NCBI RefSeq assembly: GCF_000247815.1
Contig: NC_021681.1
Location: forward strand, 23,258,789 to 23,322,788
Origin: Ficedula albicollis
Lineage: Eukaryota; Chordata; Aves; Passeriformes; Muscicapidae
Direction: 5' to 3'
DNA: 64,000 bases
The notes under the pieces were generated by a model. It did no database searches. It was not told the origin of the DNA and saw only the letters and a program-made list of their open reading frames with translations. Below are positions 1 through 46,020 of this stretch, in pieces. Numbering within the stretch: position 1 is the first letter of the stretch; every line of letters begins with the position of its first letter. A program made the position numbers and the translations under genes.

Positions 1-299
1 CCTCCAGACCAGGAGATTTCCAGGAGCCAGCACTTCAACAAATGTGCTTAGAGAACTCTGTAACCATGATTTGGTTTTGGGTTTTTTTAAGTAAGTTTAA
101 TATTTGGAGTTTAGCTCAATCTCTGTAGTCACCTTCTGGGGAATTTTCATTTTATTAAGTCTGAAATGGAAACCAAAGTGGTTTTACCTTCCTAGGGCTT
201 GGTTTGGCCAGACAAAAAGGAGGCAAAGGTGGAGCCAAAGCTCTCCGTGCTCAGCCCAGCGTTCCCTCTCCGGGCCAGACCCGGCTCTCCCAGGCTGCC
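1..299. other. Intergenic sequence, nothing recognised
   Basis: Moderately AT-rich sequence that becomes GC-rich toward the minisatellite starting near 303. No splice-flanked exon, RNA gene or known repeat was recognised on either strand. Confidence 0.5.
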
Positions 300-302
300 T
301 TG

Positions 303-2110
<1,808 letters not shown>

Positions 2111-2584
2111 TTGCCGGGATGTCCCCCAGCATCAGGGATCTGGTGGCACCTGGCGGTCGCATCCCGAAAAGGCACCGGGCGCGGGGATCCCAGGAAGGCG
2201 CCTGGTCCCACCTTCCCTCCTCCTCTGGAACTGGAATTTGGAACTGAAGGGCGTCTGTGAGGCTCCTGTTCCCCGCAGGAACAACACCCAAGGTCCTGGC
2301 CCTGCATTCAGTCCGAAATGTCACTGAACAGACGCATAAAACAAAGTTCTCAGAGTTATCCAGCAGGGGCTGGTGCTACTGAGGAATATTAGAGTGTAAA
2401 TAGAAGAGAAATTTAAATAATTTAGAGATCATCGAATATGAAGAGAAGAAGGAAGAGGAAGAAAAAAAATCTTGAACTGACCCTGCCTGAATGGTAGAGA
2501 AGAGATTAACTGTGTAAAAAAACCCCTTGTGTCAGAGAGAAGGACCAGATGGACTGAAGAAGTGTTTTCCAGCCAGGGATAATA
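2111..2584. other. Intergenic, GC-rich then AT-rich
   Basis: The GC-rich shoulder of the minisatellite (to about 2330) gives way to A-rich sequence with a GAAGA-rich purine stretch near 2440-2470. No gene was recognised. Confidence 0.5.
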
Positions 2585-2870
2585 AAGCCATGGACTCTTT
2601 GAGGTTGGAAAAGACCTCTGAGGTCATTAAATCCAGTGCTAGCCCAGCACCACCACAGTGTTCACCATTAGACCCTGTCCCCCAGTGCCACATCCACGCA
2701 GTCTTCGAACATTCCCAGGGATGTGACTCCACCACTGCTCTGGGCAGCCTGCTCCACTGCTTGGCAACACTTTCCATGAAGAAATTTTCCCTAATATCGA
2801 GTTTAAACCTCCCCTCGTGCAGCTTGAGGCTGTTTCCTCTCATCCTGTCACTTGTTGGAAAGGAAACCAA
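2585..2870 (-). mobile_element. CR1 LINE 3' fragment (old, truncated)
   Basis: On the + strand this reads as the reverse complement of a CR1 3' end. It opens with a form of 'gaggttggaaaagacctctgaggtcat' and passes through the typical 'gggcagcctgctccactg' and 'gaaattttccctaatatc' blocks. It has diverged from CR1 consensus as I remember it. It is 5'-truncated, as most avian CR1 copies are, and has no coding capacity. Confidence 0.88.
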
Positions 2871-5800
2871 CTCCCACTCGGCTCCAGCCCCTGTGTTTGC
2901 TGAGATGTTCAAGTGTCAGTGCCATCCTTAGGCTGTAATGGATAAAAATAATGTAAAATGAACATTGGGACCACACCTGAATAGTTTTAGGAGCAACCAG
3001 CCCATCCTAGCAGTGCCCATACCCGCAGAAAGTAGAACTGTGCTGTGCAAATTGAGAGCCAGAACACCTCAGCATTTTCCCACCAGGCTGCACTTGCAAG
3101 AAATATTTCTGTCACTGGATGTTCTTGTTACAAGGTGTTAAATCTGGCTAACAAATATACTGCTCCTTTTTAATGTAGAACACGGCTGCACTTCAGTCAG
3201 CGTTTCTCCCCTCATTAAAAAGTAAAACAAAACCTCATCAGCACAAGGTGATTTGCATACAGAGGCTTCCCTGCCACGTCTAAAACATGAAGTCATATTT
3301 CATTGAAAAATCCCCAAAAAGGATTATGTACTCACTTCAAAGGGCTTATTTATTATTCAGCATTTGAGAGGTTACTAAGAACTCCAGAAGGATTTGCTGG
3401 ATTTGTTTGTGCAAATACTGTCACAAATGTACTCCAGCCGTTTACTTTTGTGGTGCTCATTGTCATGGAAAGATGAAGTTAAAGGTCACACAGCCCTCAA
3501 TCCACATGGAGGTTCCTAAAAAAGCTTGGATAAGCTTCTTGCTGATGAATAGGAATCAGAATCCTGAAATGTGGCAAAACATAAGTGGCCTTTGTCCAGA
3601 AGGCAGCTGCATTCTAGGAGGAACTTAAAAATAACACGCACCAGGGAGCTTGGAGTGAGGAATTTTTGGTGTGTCTCCCTCCTTTTAAAAAGTTTACTAA
3701 TGAGCTGGGGATCATCAATCAGCCTCTTTGCCTCTTCCTTTTGTTTCTCTCTTTGTTTCCCTCATCATGCTCTTCAGTGCATCAGCATTGTTGGCCACTT
3801 CTGGAGAGGCTCTAAGGGATGGAGAGACACCAGTTAAAAGTTCTTTACTGCACATTATACACATGTGCTCATACCCTGTGTTTTCTAATCCCTTTTCCAA
3901 GTTCCATTCAACTAGAATCCTGATCTCAGGGGTAAATATGGTCTCAAAGCAAAGTCCACATAAACTTCAAGGCAAAAGGAATTTATAAGATATTGGACAG
4001 AGAAGCAGCATGATCAAAGTAGAACATCAAAAAAATCCCATTTTTTCCAGGCTCAATCTTTAGGTGCAAAGAAAAATAACTTAAATTGGCAGGAGCTCAT
4101 TGCTGGTTGGTTGTTTCAGTGATAGCAGCTCATTATTCGAAGGAAGAAACTCTTCCCCCAACCTAAAAGAAATGGAGATTTACAGTACAGTCCCCACCTG
4201 GCTTGGGATGACAACAAGACTTTTCAACAAGGTATCCAAAACAGTCCCAGGGTTTGGAATACTTTAGTCAATAAAAATGTCCTAGATACTATAATTCCTA
4301 TGGGGGGAAAATGGAAATTTATCTTCCATTTAAAAAAATATTTTCTTCAGATGAGGCCATGTGCCTTTGGTATTTATAGAGGAATACTGGCAAATTTGAT
4401 TATAAGTGACAAAGAGGAGGGGTAATCCTGACTGATCCTGAGGCTTCATATCCTGAGAAAATCATATAAAACCTACTTCTTGAACAAGTTTCAAAATTTG
4501 CACTGAAACAGTTGAAGAGAGCTCTAAAAAGACAGTGGACACTGAGCTGAGGGGGGAAAAAAGACAGCAAGCCCACTCTTAAACCTGATGTATCACCAAA
4601 TACTGTTGTGATAAATGCTGTAACAATTTGGGGGTTTAAGATGGACACATCAAAGTGGAATAAGAAGTTTACAACCTCATGTACCCTATGCTTACTCTCA
4701 CCTATTAACCAAGCTCCATTTATTTGTCCCAAAGCAGAGACAAACTTCTTTTCTCAAAATACCCTGCAGAAGTGGAAAAGGGAGAATCTGACTTCAAAAG
4801 CTCTCAAACACTGTAGCAGTAGACCAAGTGTATTTTAATTAGAAAAAGGTTCAGGCTGCAGAATACAGGTCTGGCTCTGGACCTAAGCTGCTCTAACATG
4901 CAGCCTGGCTGTCATCTTTCAGCCGGGGCCTCTTACTTTTACTGTGGAAATAAAAATGAAAACAATCCTCCACTGTAGCATTGGTACGAGTCCAAATTGA
5001 CAATAAAGTTGCTGGAGTTTCTTGGGATTTACCCTAACAGGAAGTTTTATCGCTGCACATCAGCGTTAGTCATGCCTCAGGTTATGAGTCAAGTCAAAAC
5101 AAAGCAGTCACCTCTTAAATTGTGAAGGGAAAAGAAAGTAAAAGTGAAATTTGGAGTATGCTGTAGTCAATAACCTGATGTTTGCTTTAACAGAAGGAGG
5201 GTGTCACCCAGAAAAGTGCCTGTAGGAATTCCATTCTTTGTTTTAGGCACACAATACACATTAAATAGCAATTCTGAGAAGTGCAGCCCTTAGGTAAACA
5301 TAGTTCTTACTTGATTTGATTAGGAATTGCACTTTTAACCAATCATTCTTAAGGGTAAGAGGTCAGCAACAATTTTAACTTTAGATCTGAAGATTTCTGC
5401 CATCTGAGAAATCATCAGCTCTTCCTAACAGCAGGTTTCTTCTACATGTGCTACATGAACTAAAAAACTCTATTGCTTTGCTGCAGAAGCTTTCTCCATT
5501 CTTTCAGTCTCCTTAGAGATAAAACAAAATAATTTTAAGCAACCAGGAAGTTTATCTGAGCCACTGCACAAAGTTGACCCTAATAAAACACTATTTTATC
5601 GAAATTTGGCAAATTCCCTCTCCTCGTTGCTGGCATTTGAATGTTAATATCCAATAATGCATTTTGATTTCCAATCGTTTTGGTTATTTCACCCCTTGGA
5701 ATACCACAGGTCTACTCCAGATGTATTTTAATCTTCCTTACTGCCCCTGCCAAATTTCTGTTTCCCATTTGCTGAGAGCTCTCATCATGAGCAATATGTC

Positions 5801-6139
5801 TATGTCACTTCCTCCCTGTATGTTCAGGCTTTTCCTTGACTCATGCAATCTGGAAGAAGCTAAGCCCAAAGGGAAATTCAAGCCCTTCAGGGCTGCTATT
5901 TTTAAATACAGGAACTTCCGTGGGGCTGTTTGAAAAGGAGATTCCTTTTGAAGATAATAAACAACATGCAAGAAATACCATTTACAGCTCCTCTCCAAAG
6001 TCTCACGTCCCAGCCCTGGAGCAGGTCAGCAAAAGTGACGCACCAAAAAGCATAAAATATCCAAAGAGAAGCCACAGAGAATCAGGTTTCCACAGCCTGA
6101 GGCTGTAGGGTTTTGAATTATTTGCTAAAACATGTGGAC
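2871..6139. other. Intergenic AT-rich DNA, no gene seen
   Basis: Single-copy, AT-rich sequence. Open frames here are short, have no recognisable domain, and are not flanked by convincing splice sites. Regulatory elements for GOLIM4 could lie here, but nothing in the sequence alone marks one. Confidence 0.5.
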
Positions 6140-6149
6140 TGTCCCCATT

Positions 6150-6300
6150 GATCATGGATGCCCCATCCCTGGCAGCGTCCAAGGCCAGGTTGGAGGGGGC
6201 TTGGAGCAACCTGGGATAGTGGAAAGTGTCCCTGCCCAAGGCAGGGGGTGGGACTGGATGGGCTTTAAGGTCCTTTCCAAACCAACTGGGATTCTGGGAT
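6150..6300 (+). mobile_element. CR1 LINE 3' fragment
   Basis: Contains the CR1 landmarks in sense order: 'ggcagcgtccaaggccaggt', 'ggagcaacctgggatagtgg', 'gtccctgccc' and 'tttaaggtcctttccaaacc', ending near the 'attctggga' tail. It is about 150 bp, strongly 5'-truncated and non-coding. Confidence 0.9.
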
Positions 6301-9300
6301 CTGCATCATCAGGCTTCTGGGATCCCTTCCCCTCTCCCTCTCCTCCTCTAGGATTAGCCTGACCTGCTGCAAACACGTGTGATCCCTATGGATGCAAGGC
6401 CAACTGCCCATCAAACAAATCCTCCTCTTTTCACATTAAATGGGGAGGAAGGGAGGGCTCCTTTGAGCCCAGAGACAAGAACGGCAAAGGTGTCCCAGAG
6501 ATCAGAAGTTCTTGTCATTCCTTTTTGTTTTTCCTGGGACTCTGTGAATTGCCATTCCCTTTTAAACCAGCCCCTTCTGGCAGCCACACACTGCAGTTGT
6601 GAGCCCCACCTGCACACAAGGTGATCTCCCACTTAAAGCAGAATGAGTGGCAAACAGCAAGAACGTGCTCAGAGTGCACCAGGCGTCTCTGCTCTGAAAC
6701 AGCAAGAGCCATCCAGGGAAGGCAAACACTTTGGGTTTCTGCCAGGATCTAAATGCATTCCAGCTGAGAATCCTTGTGGCATTCAGGGGTGCCAGGCTGT
6801 GTGCTGGGGTCCCACTGCAGGGTGGAACCAGGAGCAAAACCCTGATGCTATTCAATGCCCCAATCCCACTCACATTCCTGTTTTATTACCACTTTTCTCT
6901 TGCTTTTGCCTAAGCAAATACTTTCAGCAGAAGCTTATCTTTGAAAATCTTGTGGTTTATAGTTTACTATGAAAAGTAATGGTAGGCTTTTTCCTGTGCT
7001 AGCAGTATGTATTAAGTATTTTTCCATGTTATTAGGGGCCAGTTGATGGCACTTTTCCTCCTGGCTGACTCTCCTCTACCTGGACACTTATTTTCATGAA
7101 ACTTTCAGGAATGTCATATCTGAGATTGCTGCCCTCTGGTAAATCTGCTTGAGTTAGACAATGAATTGCAAGGTTTGAAAGTGAACAACACACAAACACA
7201 ACACCCTTGTCTGATTGCAACATCATTTCCTAAGGAAATAAATTTTTTTTAGTCAAACAAGAAAAAGCATGCACTGAGCTGGACTCCATGGCTCTCAGGG
7301 ACTGTTCATCATCATGGCCAGAGCACAAGAATGTCTGATACTGTAGGTGAGTAGATTTTGCTCTCCAGGCTCATTATTTACAAGGCAGTAACTCTGTACA
7401 GAGATTCTTACCAGCAGCTGTAGCACTTCTTTATTCACAATGTAAATGTGCTGTGTAAATGCTTGTAAAACTTTATGAGCTCCATTGCCTCCGAGCACTT
7501 CCAGCCCAGGTATGGTTAATAAATGCTGCATGTGCACTGTCCCAAGCCCCTCCCCAGCCTTCCAGGGCAATATTCCACAGGCAAAGGGCTCCCCTGCACC
7601 CACTGAGCAGGGTTAGGGGGTTTTTGTTACCTAACTCTAAAAGACACAGTCCTCTTGTAAGGAGCTGTACCAGAGATTTAATTAACTTTACTTTTTCCAT
7701 CCACCACCTGTAGCTTCCATCTCACACACTCCTAGCCTTACTTATTGAGTGCCCACACCATCATCAATGATTTCTTTATTTCTCTAAGAGATTTTTTTAG
7801 GGTGGAAAGCAGCAGCCTGGCTCTCCTTGCTCTTCTGGAGAATTCCCACTAGGTGGCACCGATATCCAACATTCCCTCTCCACCCTGCGTGTGAATTCCC
7901 CTTGCTTTGCTCCAGGTCTTCTCTCCCCCTTCTTTTTTTCTTTTTTTTTTTTTTTCAGCATTTCCAAGCTCTGAGTTCATCGGTTTTAATAACTACAAAA
8001 ACAAACAGCTCCCGGGATCTTTTTTCCTGTCCTTACAGTGCTGGATGGATCCAAGCCAAAAGCCAAGTTATGTTTTTTTTTTCCCAAACAAAAAAGATCA
8101 ATTTCCAGTGTGGTTTCTACAGCTGGTTCAGGAGTCTGACTGGTACAGCCATTAATTATTTCTTTTAGGACCTTCATCATTCGAGTCCTTAGAGTTTCTT
8201 TACTTTGTCATCCTCACTCATGTGCATAATAAACCTGACCTCTGCAGGAACACCTTGATCCCAGACAGACCAGGGAGCTGGGAAAGAGGGAAAGCTGTGA
8301 GGAAAACTGATGGAGCAGTGACTGAGAGCTGCCAGCAGCCATTCATCTTCTGGGAAATAAATGAATCCCTCAAATGAGGCTTTGGTAGCAAATAAAACAC
8401 AATCATTCTTTCAACAGGAAGTAGTCAAGGGTAATTCTCACTAATAGGACTGGAGTAATTTTGGATATCTTTCAGAAGAGACTGATTTTTTTCAGCAGGT
8501 CTCTCTCAAATCCAGCCCTTTCCTCCACTCCTCCATACTCTTATACGTTCCCAAACAAATATGTAGAATTCCTTTGGACTGGAACTAATTTTAGTTTGTA
8601 ATGTAACAGCAAAAAGCCCTTCCAAGACTAACAATTAGGAAAGATAGTTATGTTTTGGGAAAAAAGCCTGCACACATTTTCCTGGTGAATAGGAAGAAGC
8701 TAGAAGTCAGAAACTCCAATTAAATTAAAACTACTATTTGGGGATAGCCCTGACTGGAAAAACAGCTTCTGTTTCTGAGTCTGCCAGGCCATGATAATAT
8801 CATTAACAGAGATAACAGTCCCATGAAAATGAATGTGGATATGGCTGCTGAAGTCCTGAGTTCATTTTAAGCTCATTTAAAATACTTTATTGACATTTCT
8901 TCAGATTTTAAACATAAATTCCAGAGTGGTTGGTTTTGTCTCCTCAAATTAACTTTACAAAGAGTTTCCAAACTCCATTTGAAAGTCTCCATTTCAGATC
9001 CTTTAACAATCACAAGGATATCCCAGACATAAACATCAAGGAATGTACATTAGTTCATCACTCACTATCTTACAGCTCAATGATAATGTAAACAATTATG
9101 AAGATGGAATTTCTGGGAGGCCAGGCAGCTTTACAGCTGTGGGATATCAGACCCTGGCTTTTATTCAGGTGCTGGAAAAACAAAGACTGTGGGGAAAAAA
9201 AGTGGATAAGTGTGACAAGACTGTAAGAAAGCAGGGAATGGAATAATTCAAAATTCACTGACCTATTTACTCCTGCATCTGCCACAGCCTCCAGTCTGGA

Positions 9301-12300
9301 CAGCCCAACGGGAAATGCACCAGGAAAAAGTAATCACTGGAGATTATCCTATGTATGAGAGAGAAACAATGTCTGCAGTCAGCCTTCCCAAGCTCAACAA
9401 TTTCCTCCAACTCATAAAAAGCAGAATGCAAGTGCTGTCTTTTGAAACAGCAATGTGGGGAAGCCTCCTTCCCTGGCAGATAGGACAGAGAATTCCCGAA
9501 ACTCCAGGCACAGAGAACCCATCAGGCTCCTGTGTCCTCACACCTGCGTGGTGCTCCCCCAGCAGTCAGGGGTTTTTTATCCCATTTGGGATTTTTTCCC
9601 TCCCATTCCCACCTGGCTGCAGGCACAGCCCAAGCTGCTGTTTGTATTTCACCCACTGGTTCAGAGGGATCTGCAGCATCAGAAAACCACACAGAAAACC
9701 AAACAGATCCCTGTGAAAATGCACTAACTGTGCTGCTAGATCAGTGCCCGAAGGCTCAAATATCCTGTCCCTTACTGTAGGACTATTCAGATTATCATTA
9801 GCACAATCATTATTATTATTCTTTTTTGTCCCTCAGGAACAGGGGTTTACAGTTGTGAATTTCTCATCAGGTGGATCATCTGACCACTGTTTAATGTCAA
9901 TTCACTGTTTAAAAGATATGGAATCCTACTCTTTATTTTAGGTGTTACTACTGTTTTTATGGAAGCTGTCATGTTAAGAACAATGGAGCATGTAATGGCA
10001 TGAGGAGGGTTTTTTTCCTGTGGGGATTGCAGCAAAAGGCTGATCAAATTTCAGTGTTTCTTAAAAGTTGTTCTGCCTTGACAGGCTCCAGCACAGGATA
10101 CACTGAATTCAGCTGTGGTGACATGCTGTGATTCTGCATGGCAATGACACAAAGTCACTATGGCCATTCCAACTGCATCCTGCATGTGTAAAGTGAATTT
10201 GTGGCTCTGTGACAAATACAGCTCCACTACTTCCAAGTGCTGCTGTACAGCTGTACATTTGAATGCATCTATTCACCTGCATGAATTATTTACTAAGGAT
10301 AATGGGTTTGAGCCAGTAAAATGACAAGGTTGTTTTAAGTCAGGAAGCACCAGAAACAAAGTCACAGTGTAGCCTCCTCAGCCATCTCCACCAGGAACCA
10401 CATTTCTCACCTCAGCGGGGAATTGTTTAAATTACTCTTTGTACCCCCACAAAATTTTCTCACCAGTGTTTCATCCCCATTCCTACCACGAAGCTGAAGG
10501 ATTTACAAAAAAGGTGTCTTTATGTGCATCCATGAAGTAAAAGTCAATCATCATCTCCTACTCCACATCCAGAGCTGGGGACACCAGAATATAAATGTCA
10601 AAGCTCTGATAATTTGGAGTGTCCAGTTAGGGATGCCTAATGTTTGATTATTTTTTTCCTCCAGAATATTAAATAGCATAGAACTTTCTATATTAAAACA
10701 CAGCCCTCCTGTTCTCACCTCCACTCTGGACATCAGCAGAGTTCAACTCATCACTCAGACATAGCTCAGCTATAAAAATCTTGACTTCCCCCAGTGTCAC
10801 AAAATTTATGACTTCAAGCAGGGGTAAATTCAATTTTCCCAGGAGCATTCACCTCTTCAAGTCCAATCTTTTTATTCCTGATCACTAATAGATGGCACTG
10901 CATGTTAAAATAATCTTTGTATGTCTTAATAAACTTTAGCCACTGGACAAAAAGGTTCAACATCTGCAGCTGGAATGTATTTTGGAGCTGGAGAGGTAAT
11001 AACAGATGCCTTGCCAGGACATTCCTTAACTTCTGGCGGCCAAAGGAATGGGCTGTGACTTGTGTGGGACAACCTTCACCGTGCATTTCCATTGCTTGGG
11101 ATCCCTGACTAAAGATTAAAATAAAATATAAATAAACAAAAGACTTGCTGCCTGATCTGTTCAGCTGCTGTGCTCATTACACCATTCTGGAAGAACTCAA
11201 AACTGTTCAGTGATCATTTTTATTAGAGATATAATAATTGTGGCATTGAATTTAGTAAAACTAAATGACAGAAAATACAAGAAAATTATCTTACGAGAAG
11301 GAAAATAAACAAAGGAAACAAGCAAACCAAAAAATGTAGTTCTGTGGTGTCTAAATTCCAGAGGGGTGCACTTCCCAGATGAGAACCTGTGTCTGAAGGA
11401 AATGGGATTTCTCTGACATCTCTGCCCTGATCAGTTCTCAGTTATCCAGGTCTGGGTACAGGGAGAGGAACTTGCAGGGTTGTAACTTACACATTTCTCA
11501 AAACTTAGAGGAACTTCATTTTGCTCAACGTTTCTGGGTCAAATCTGATGGGATTGGCCAAGGCTTTGGCCAGGGGCTGGTGCTGAGCAGCACAAAGCCG
11601 CGGGCAGTTGGGTTGCACGAGCCTCCTTTGCCCAGGAAATGGAACCAGAGCTGACAAATGGCTCTGTGTAAATTCCTGCCACGAATTCCCCCTGGAGCTC
11701 CCAGCTCCCCACGGCTCAGAAACCACTCATCCCTCTTCTCTCCTGATTAGATCAGCAACGTATCCAGAGATTAGGCCAAGTTACATTTCTCTGCCAGCAA
11801 CTAATTTAATGCTTTTTAATATATTACAGCCTCTTTTAGGTCCAAACCTTTCTATTTTGGGACTTCCAATTCAAATTTGCCTAATAGCTTCATATAATAG
11901 TCCCTTGCTCCCAATAAATTCCTCATTTCAACTTTAATTGGTTTGTTCATGGAGAATCACAATTTACACGAGCTGAAGAGATCTATCACTAGCAGCTACT
12001 GAATATAAGTAATATTTGATTAAACAAAATGAGATAGTCAATTGCTTTTTTTTCTCCTAGTATTTGTTAATGATATTGCCAATTTCTACTAGTAGTTAAA
12101 GTATATTTACACCATAATCAATTAAATGAATTTGGAATAGATATTAAATAACACTGTGGGTTCAGTGTCCTTTTAAATTTACATTTTATCATTTTAATCA
12201 TTTAAAAATGTCAGCCAATTGTTCTCCAGTGCAAAAAAAAATCAAAACTAAAGACACAGACTGGTTTTATGAGTGGTGATGTAAGCAACAAGTGGAAACA

Positions 12301-13310
12301 AAAAAATTAAATCATTTGAAGAGCTGTAATACTGAAGTATAAATCATTCCCAGTGATGTGAAACTCTCAGATCAAAAATAAAGAATGATCTCATTTTACT
12401 CATCAGAGCTCAGCCTGAAGAGCCTGGAAATGGAAAAAGCACAGGAGAGCTGTAAAGGAGTTTGGTAGAGGGAGGTGAGCTGGAACTTGGGTGATTAAGA
12501 AACTTCCTGGAAATATTTTTGTGAAAGAAATGGATGCCCTAAACCAGCATGAAAATACCTCAACTTGAAACACTCATGATTGGAACAAAAGATTTTAAAT
12601 CTTTTTAAAGCCAGGAACCCCAGGAAGCTTCCTAAAGACAAGGGAAAAGGTCTTTTTTTTTTTTTTTTTAAATCATCACTGTGTCAAAGCAATTACAGTT
12701 CCTTCCTGGGTGTCTAACTCATCATTTCAAACACTGTGGTCCTCAAACTGAGAGCAAGGGATTCCATTAAATGAAAATATATCAAACAGATATTTGAAAT
12801 ACATGTAGAAATCACATTAGCTTGAGGAACTGACTGCTATTAATTACTGGAATATGCAGAGCATTTGAATAAGAATTTCTGAAACTTCTTTGATGTTGTT
12901 TTTCTATTAAGGCCAGAATAATGCCTATGCAAAACATGGATTTATGAGTTACATATATTTAGGAAAAAAATAACTTTGGCATATGAATTTGATTTCTTTG
13001 CTTATTCTTCTAAGTTTAGCTTGAGAGTTGGTTGGGTTTTGTTTGTCCTGTAATAAAATATACTAGGAGAGGGAACTGTATTTAGGCTAAATCTGAATTT
13101 ATGCTGATGAAGTATATGTGACCTGTCTCACGTTTTTTGGCACCACAGAGGGATTTGGGAGCACTGAATTAGGCTGGCACAATTTTGGGAGCCTGAGATG
13201 CACCAGCGGCCTGGGTTGGGCTGAGGGGGAAGAAAAGGCCAAGGACACTGAAGGCTGTGACAATCAACACCCAAAACAAAGTGCAGCCAACAAGCTATGA
13301 AATAAATAGA
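6301..13310. other. Intergenic AT-rich DNA, no gene seen
   Basis: About 7 kb with no recognised exon, RNA gene or repeat. Low-complexity pieces are a T-tract at 7932-7955 and another at about 12653-12669. The stretch 11,940-13,100 is especially AT-rich. All open frames are short and lack domain signatures. Confidence 0.5.
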
Positions 13311-13321
13311 TTAACGTGATG

Positions 13322-13552
13322 AGTAGGTTTAGATGGGATGTTGGGAAGGAATTCTTCCTTGTGAGGGTGGGGAGCTGGAATTCCCAGAGGGGCTGTGGCG
13401 GCGCCTGGATCCCTGGCAGTGCCCAAGGCCGGGTTGGACATTGGGGTTGGAGCAGCCCGGGACAGCGGGAGGTGTCCCTGCCATGGCAGGGGTGGCACTG
13501 GGTGACCTTTAAGGTCCCTTCCACCCCAAACCATGCAGCGATTCCATGAACA
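13322..13552 (+). mobile_element. CR1 LINE 3' fragment
   Basis: Sense-order CR1 blocks: 'gggatgttgggaaggaattc', 'tgtgagggtggggagctgg', 'ctggcagtgcccaaggccgg' and 'ggagcagcccgggacagcgg', closing with a form of 'ttaaggtcccttccaccccaaaccatg'. It lies immediately upstream of the GC-rich array at the GOLIM4 5' end. Confidence 0.92.
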
Positions 13553-13637
13553 CCGCTCAGAGCGGCGCTTCGCGGCTTTGCCCTCCTGGTGCCCCTGAGC
13601 CCAGACGGTGCCGGCGGTGCCACTGGGCCACGCGCTG

Positions 13638-44328
<30,691 letters not shown>

Positions 44329-45974
44329 TTCCTCCCTTCATTTTTCTTTTTCCTTTACACAAATTCCTGTTGTGGTTTTTTTTTTAAACAACTTTTTTAG
44401 GGTATTTAATTTAAAAAAAAAAAGGCTTGTGTTTTCCACTTTTTACTTTTCTATTAGGTGCTGTCCTGTGTTTATATGAATACAATATTTTCATACTCTA
44501 GTTTAGGATTTCTTTTCTATCCAGGCTGTACATAACCAGACATCCTCTAGGCTGAATATTTTCTAACTCTGGACACGGTTTATAGAGGTCATTTTGGATA
44601 CACTTTCACCTTGTCCAGGCCTGACAGAATGTTTGGTGTCGTGTCAGGTGCACTCAGCACTGAAGGAGCATTCCTAGTGCCTAAATCCAGGTGACTTCAG
44701 TCACTCCAGCTCGTTGTCTTCCATGGATTTATTCTAACCAAGGGCTGCTTATTCCATGTAACCTCAAAGTCAGGCATGGGCCAAGCCCTTTGCAGGACCA
44801 GGCCTTTTCTAGGTGCAGAACAGTTATAAAATATGCAAATTCTACAAGCCTTCAGCATGCAGCCAAGCTACCAGCTGTTAATTTTGGCAGCTGTTTAGAT
44901 ACGGTTCAATTATGCATTTACTTTAATGAGCATTCCCAGGTACTTCAATTACATTCAGTACCTGGCTGCTCATGCAAATGGGGCTGTGCTGAGAGGAGCT
45001 GGGAGCTAAAAACCAATTTAGGCTTGGAGCTCCATTATGCCAAATCAAAACACTACAGCTGTCACAGGGATGAAGATTTACAGCAGCAGCAGCAGCAATT
45101 TCCTTGTCCTAGTTGATGTATAAAATATTTGACCAGAAGCAGAGTGATGTTGCCTCAGTGCCATGTTTTCTGGAGGGTGTGGTGGCTGAGCTGACACTCT
45201 TGGTGCAAGGTGTTGAACTTAAGGCCTTTACCTTCTTTTCCTTATTTATTTACAAAAATCTGCTGGAAGGATTTCTGTGAGCCCCAGGGTGAGACTCAGG
45301 CTCGAGCCAAAGCCCACAGAGGTTGTTTAGCCCAGCAAACATCTCCAGCACTGCATGCTGAAACCTGAGGGGGGGGGGAGGGAAATGACACAAAAATTGT
45401 GCCTTGGTGTGGGCTACCCTGAACATAATCCCAGTGCATGAATTATACAATATTTGTATTGGTACAGACACTAGTTATTTAATATATGTTAAAGGAGAGT
45501 GGGAATCTGGATTTCCCAGGCTATGCCCCATTGCTGGAAATGAGGCACAGGGGAGCTCCCCATCAAAGGCTGTGTTAATATATAAAGGGAGAGGGAGTGG
45601 GGTTTTTTCCCTTTCTTTTTTTTTTTAATAATGATGCATAGCAATGTTTTTAGTTTAATTTTTTTATATGAATGTAATTTAATTCATTTTTCTACTAACT
45701 TGATTATATTATGTTTTATAGTTGGTTTCCATTCATTGCAATTTTCCTAATTGTCCCAGATCCAGTGCTTATGTTTCATAGGAAGATTTTTGTCAGTGAG
45801 TACTTTGGGTTTTCTAGTTACCATAAATCAGATTTACCTTATGTATAAAAAAAAAAAAGTTTACATGAGACTGTAAAATGTATAATATGTACATAATCTT
45901 CAGAATACAATTATTTTGGTAAATTGGCCTCTATTTTTAATGTCATGGTTGCAGTATTTAATTATTTGAGGCAT

Positions 45975-45980
45975 AATAAA
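45975..45980 (+). terminator. GOLIM4: Poly(A) signal AATAAA (GOLIM4, proximal)
   Basis: Canonical hexamer within 'gcataataaaacttg', at the end of the AT-rich 3' UTR. Confidence 0.7.
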
Positions 45981-45994
45981 ACTTGACTGCAGTC

Positions 45995-46000
45995 AATAAA
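45995..46000 (+). terminator. GOLIM4: Poly(A) signal AATAAA (GOLIM4, distal)
   Basis: Second canonical hexamer, 20 nt after the first, followed by a TG/T-rich stretch ('gaatgtagttactgatcttt') typical of a downstream element. Preferred as the main signal. Confidence 0.72.
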
Positions 46001-46020
46001 CTGGAATGTAGTTACTGATC

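Larger units (their letters stand above)
44329..46020 (+). other. GOLIM4: GOLIM4 3' UTR, about 1.7 kb
   Basis: Inferred from the stop codon to just past two poly(A) signals near 46.0 kb. It is AT-rich, especially 45,600-45,970, with many ATTTA-like and TGTA-containing stretches. A short (CAG)n lies at about 45081-45096. The exact cleavage site is not visible; expect it about 15-25 nt after 46000. Confidence 0.75.
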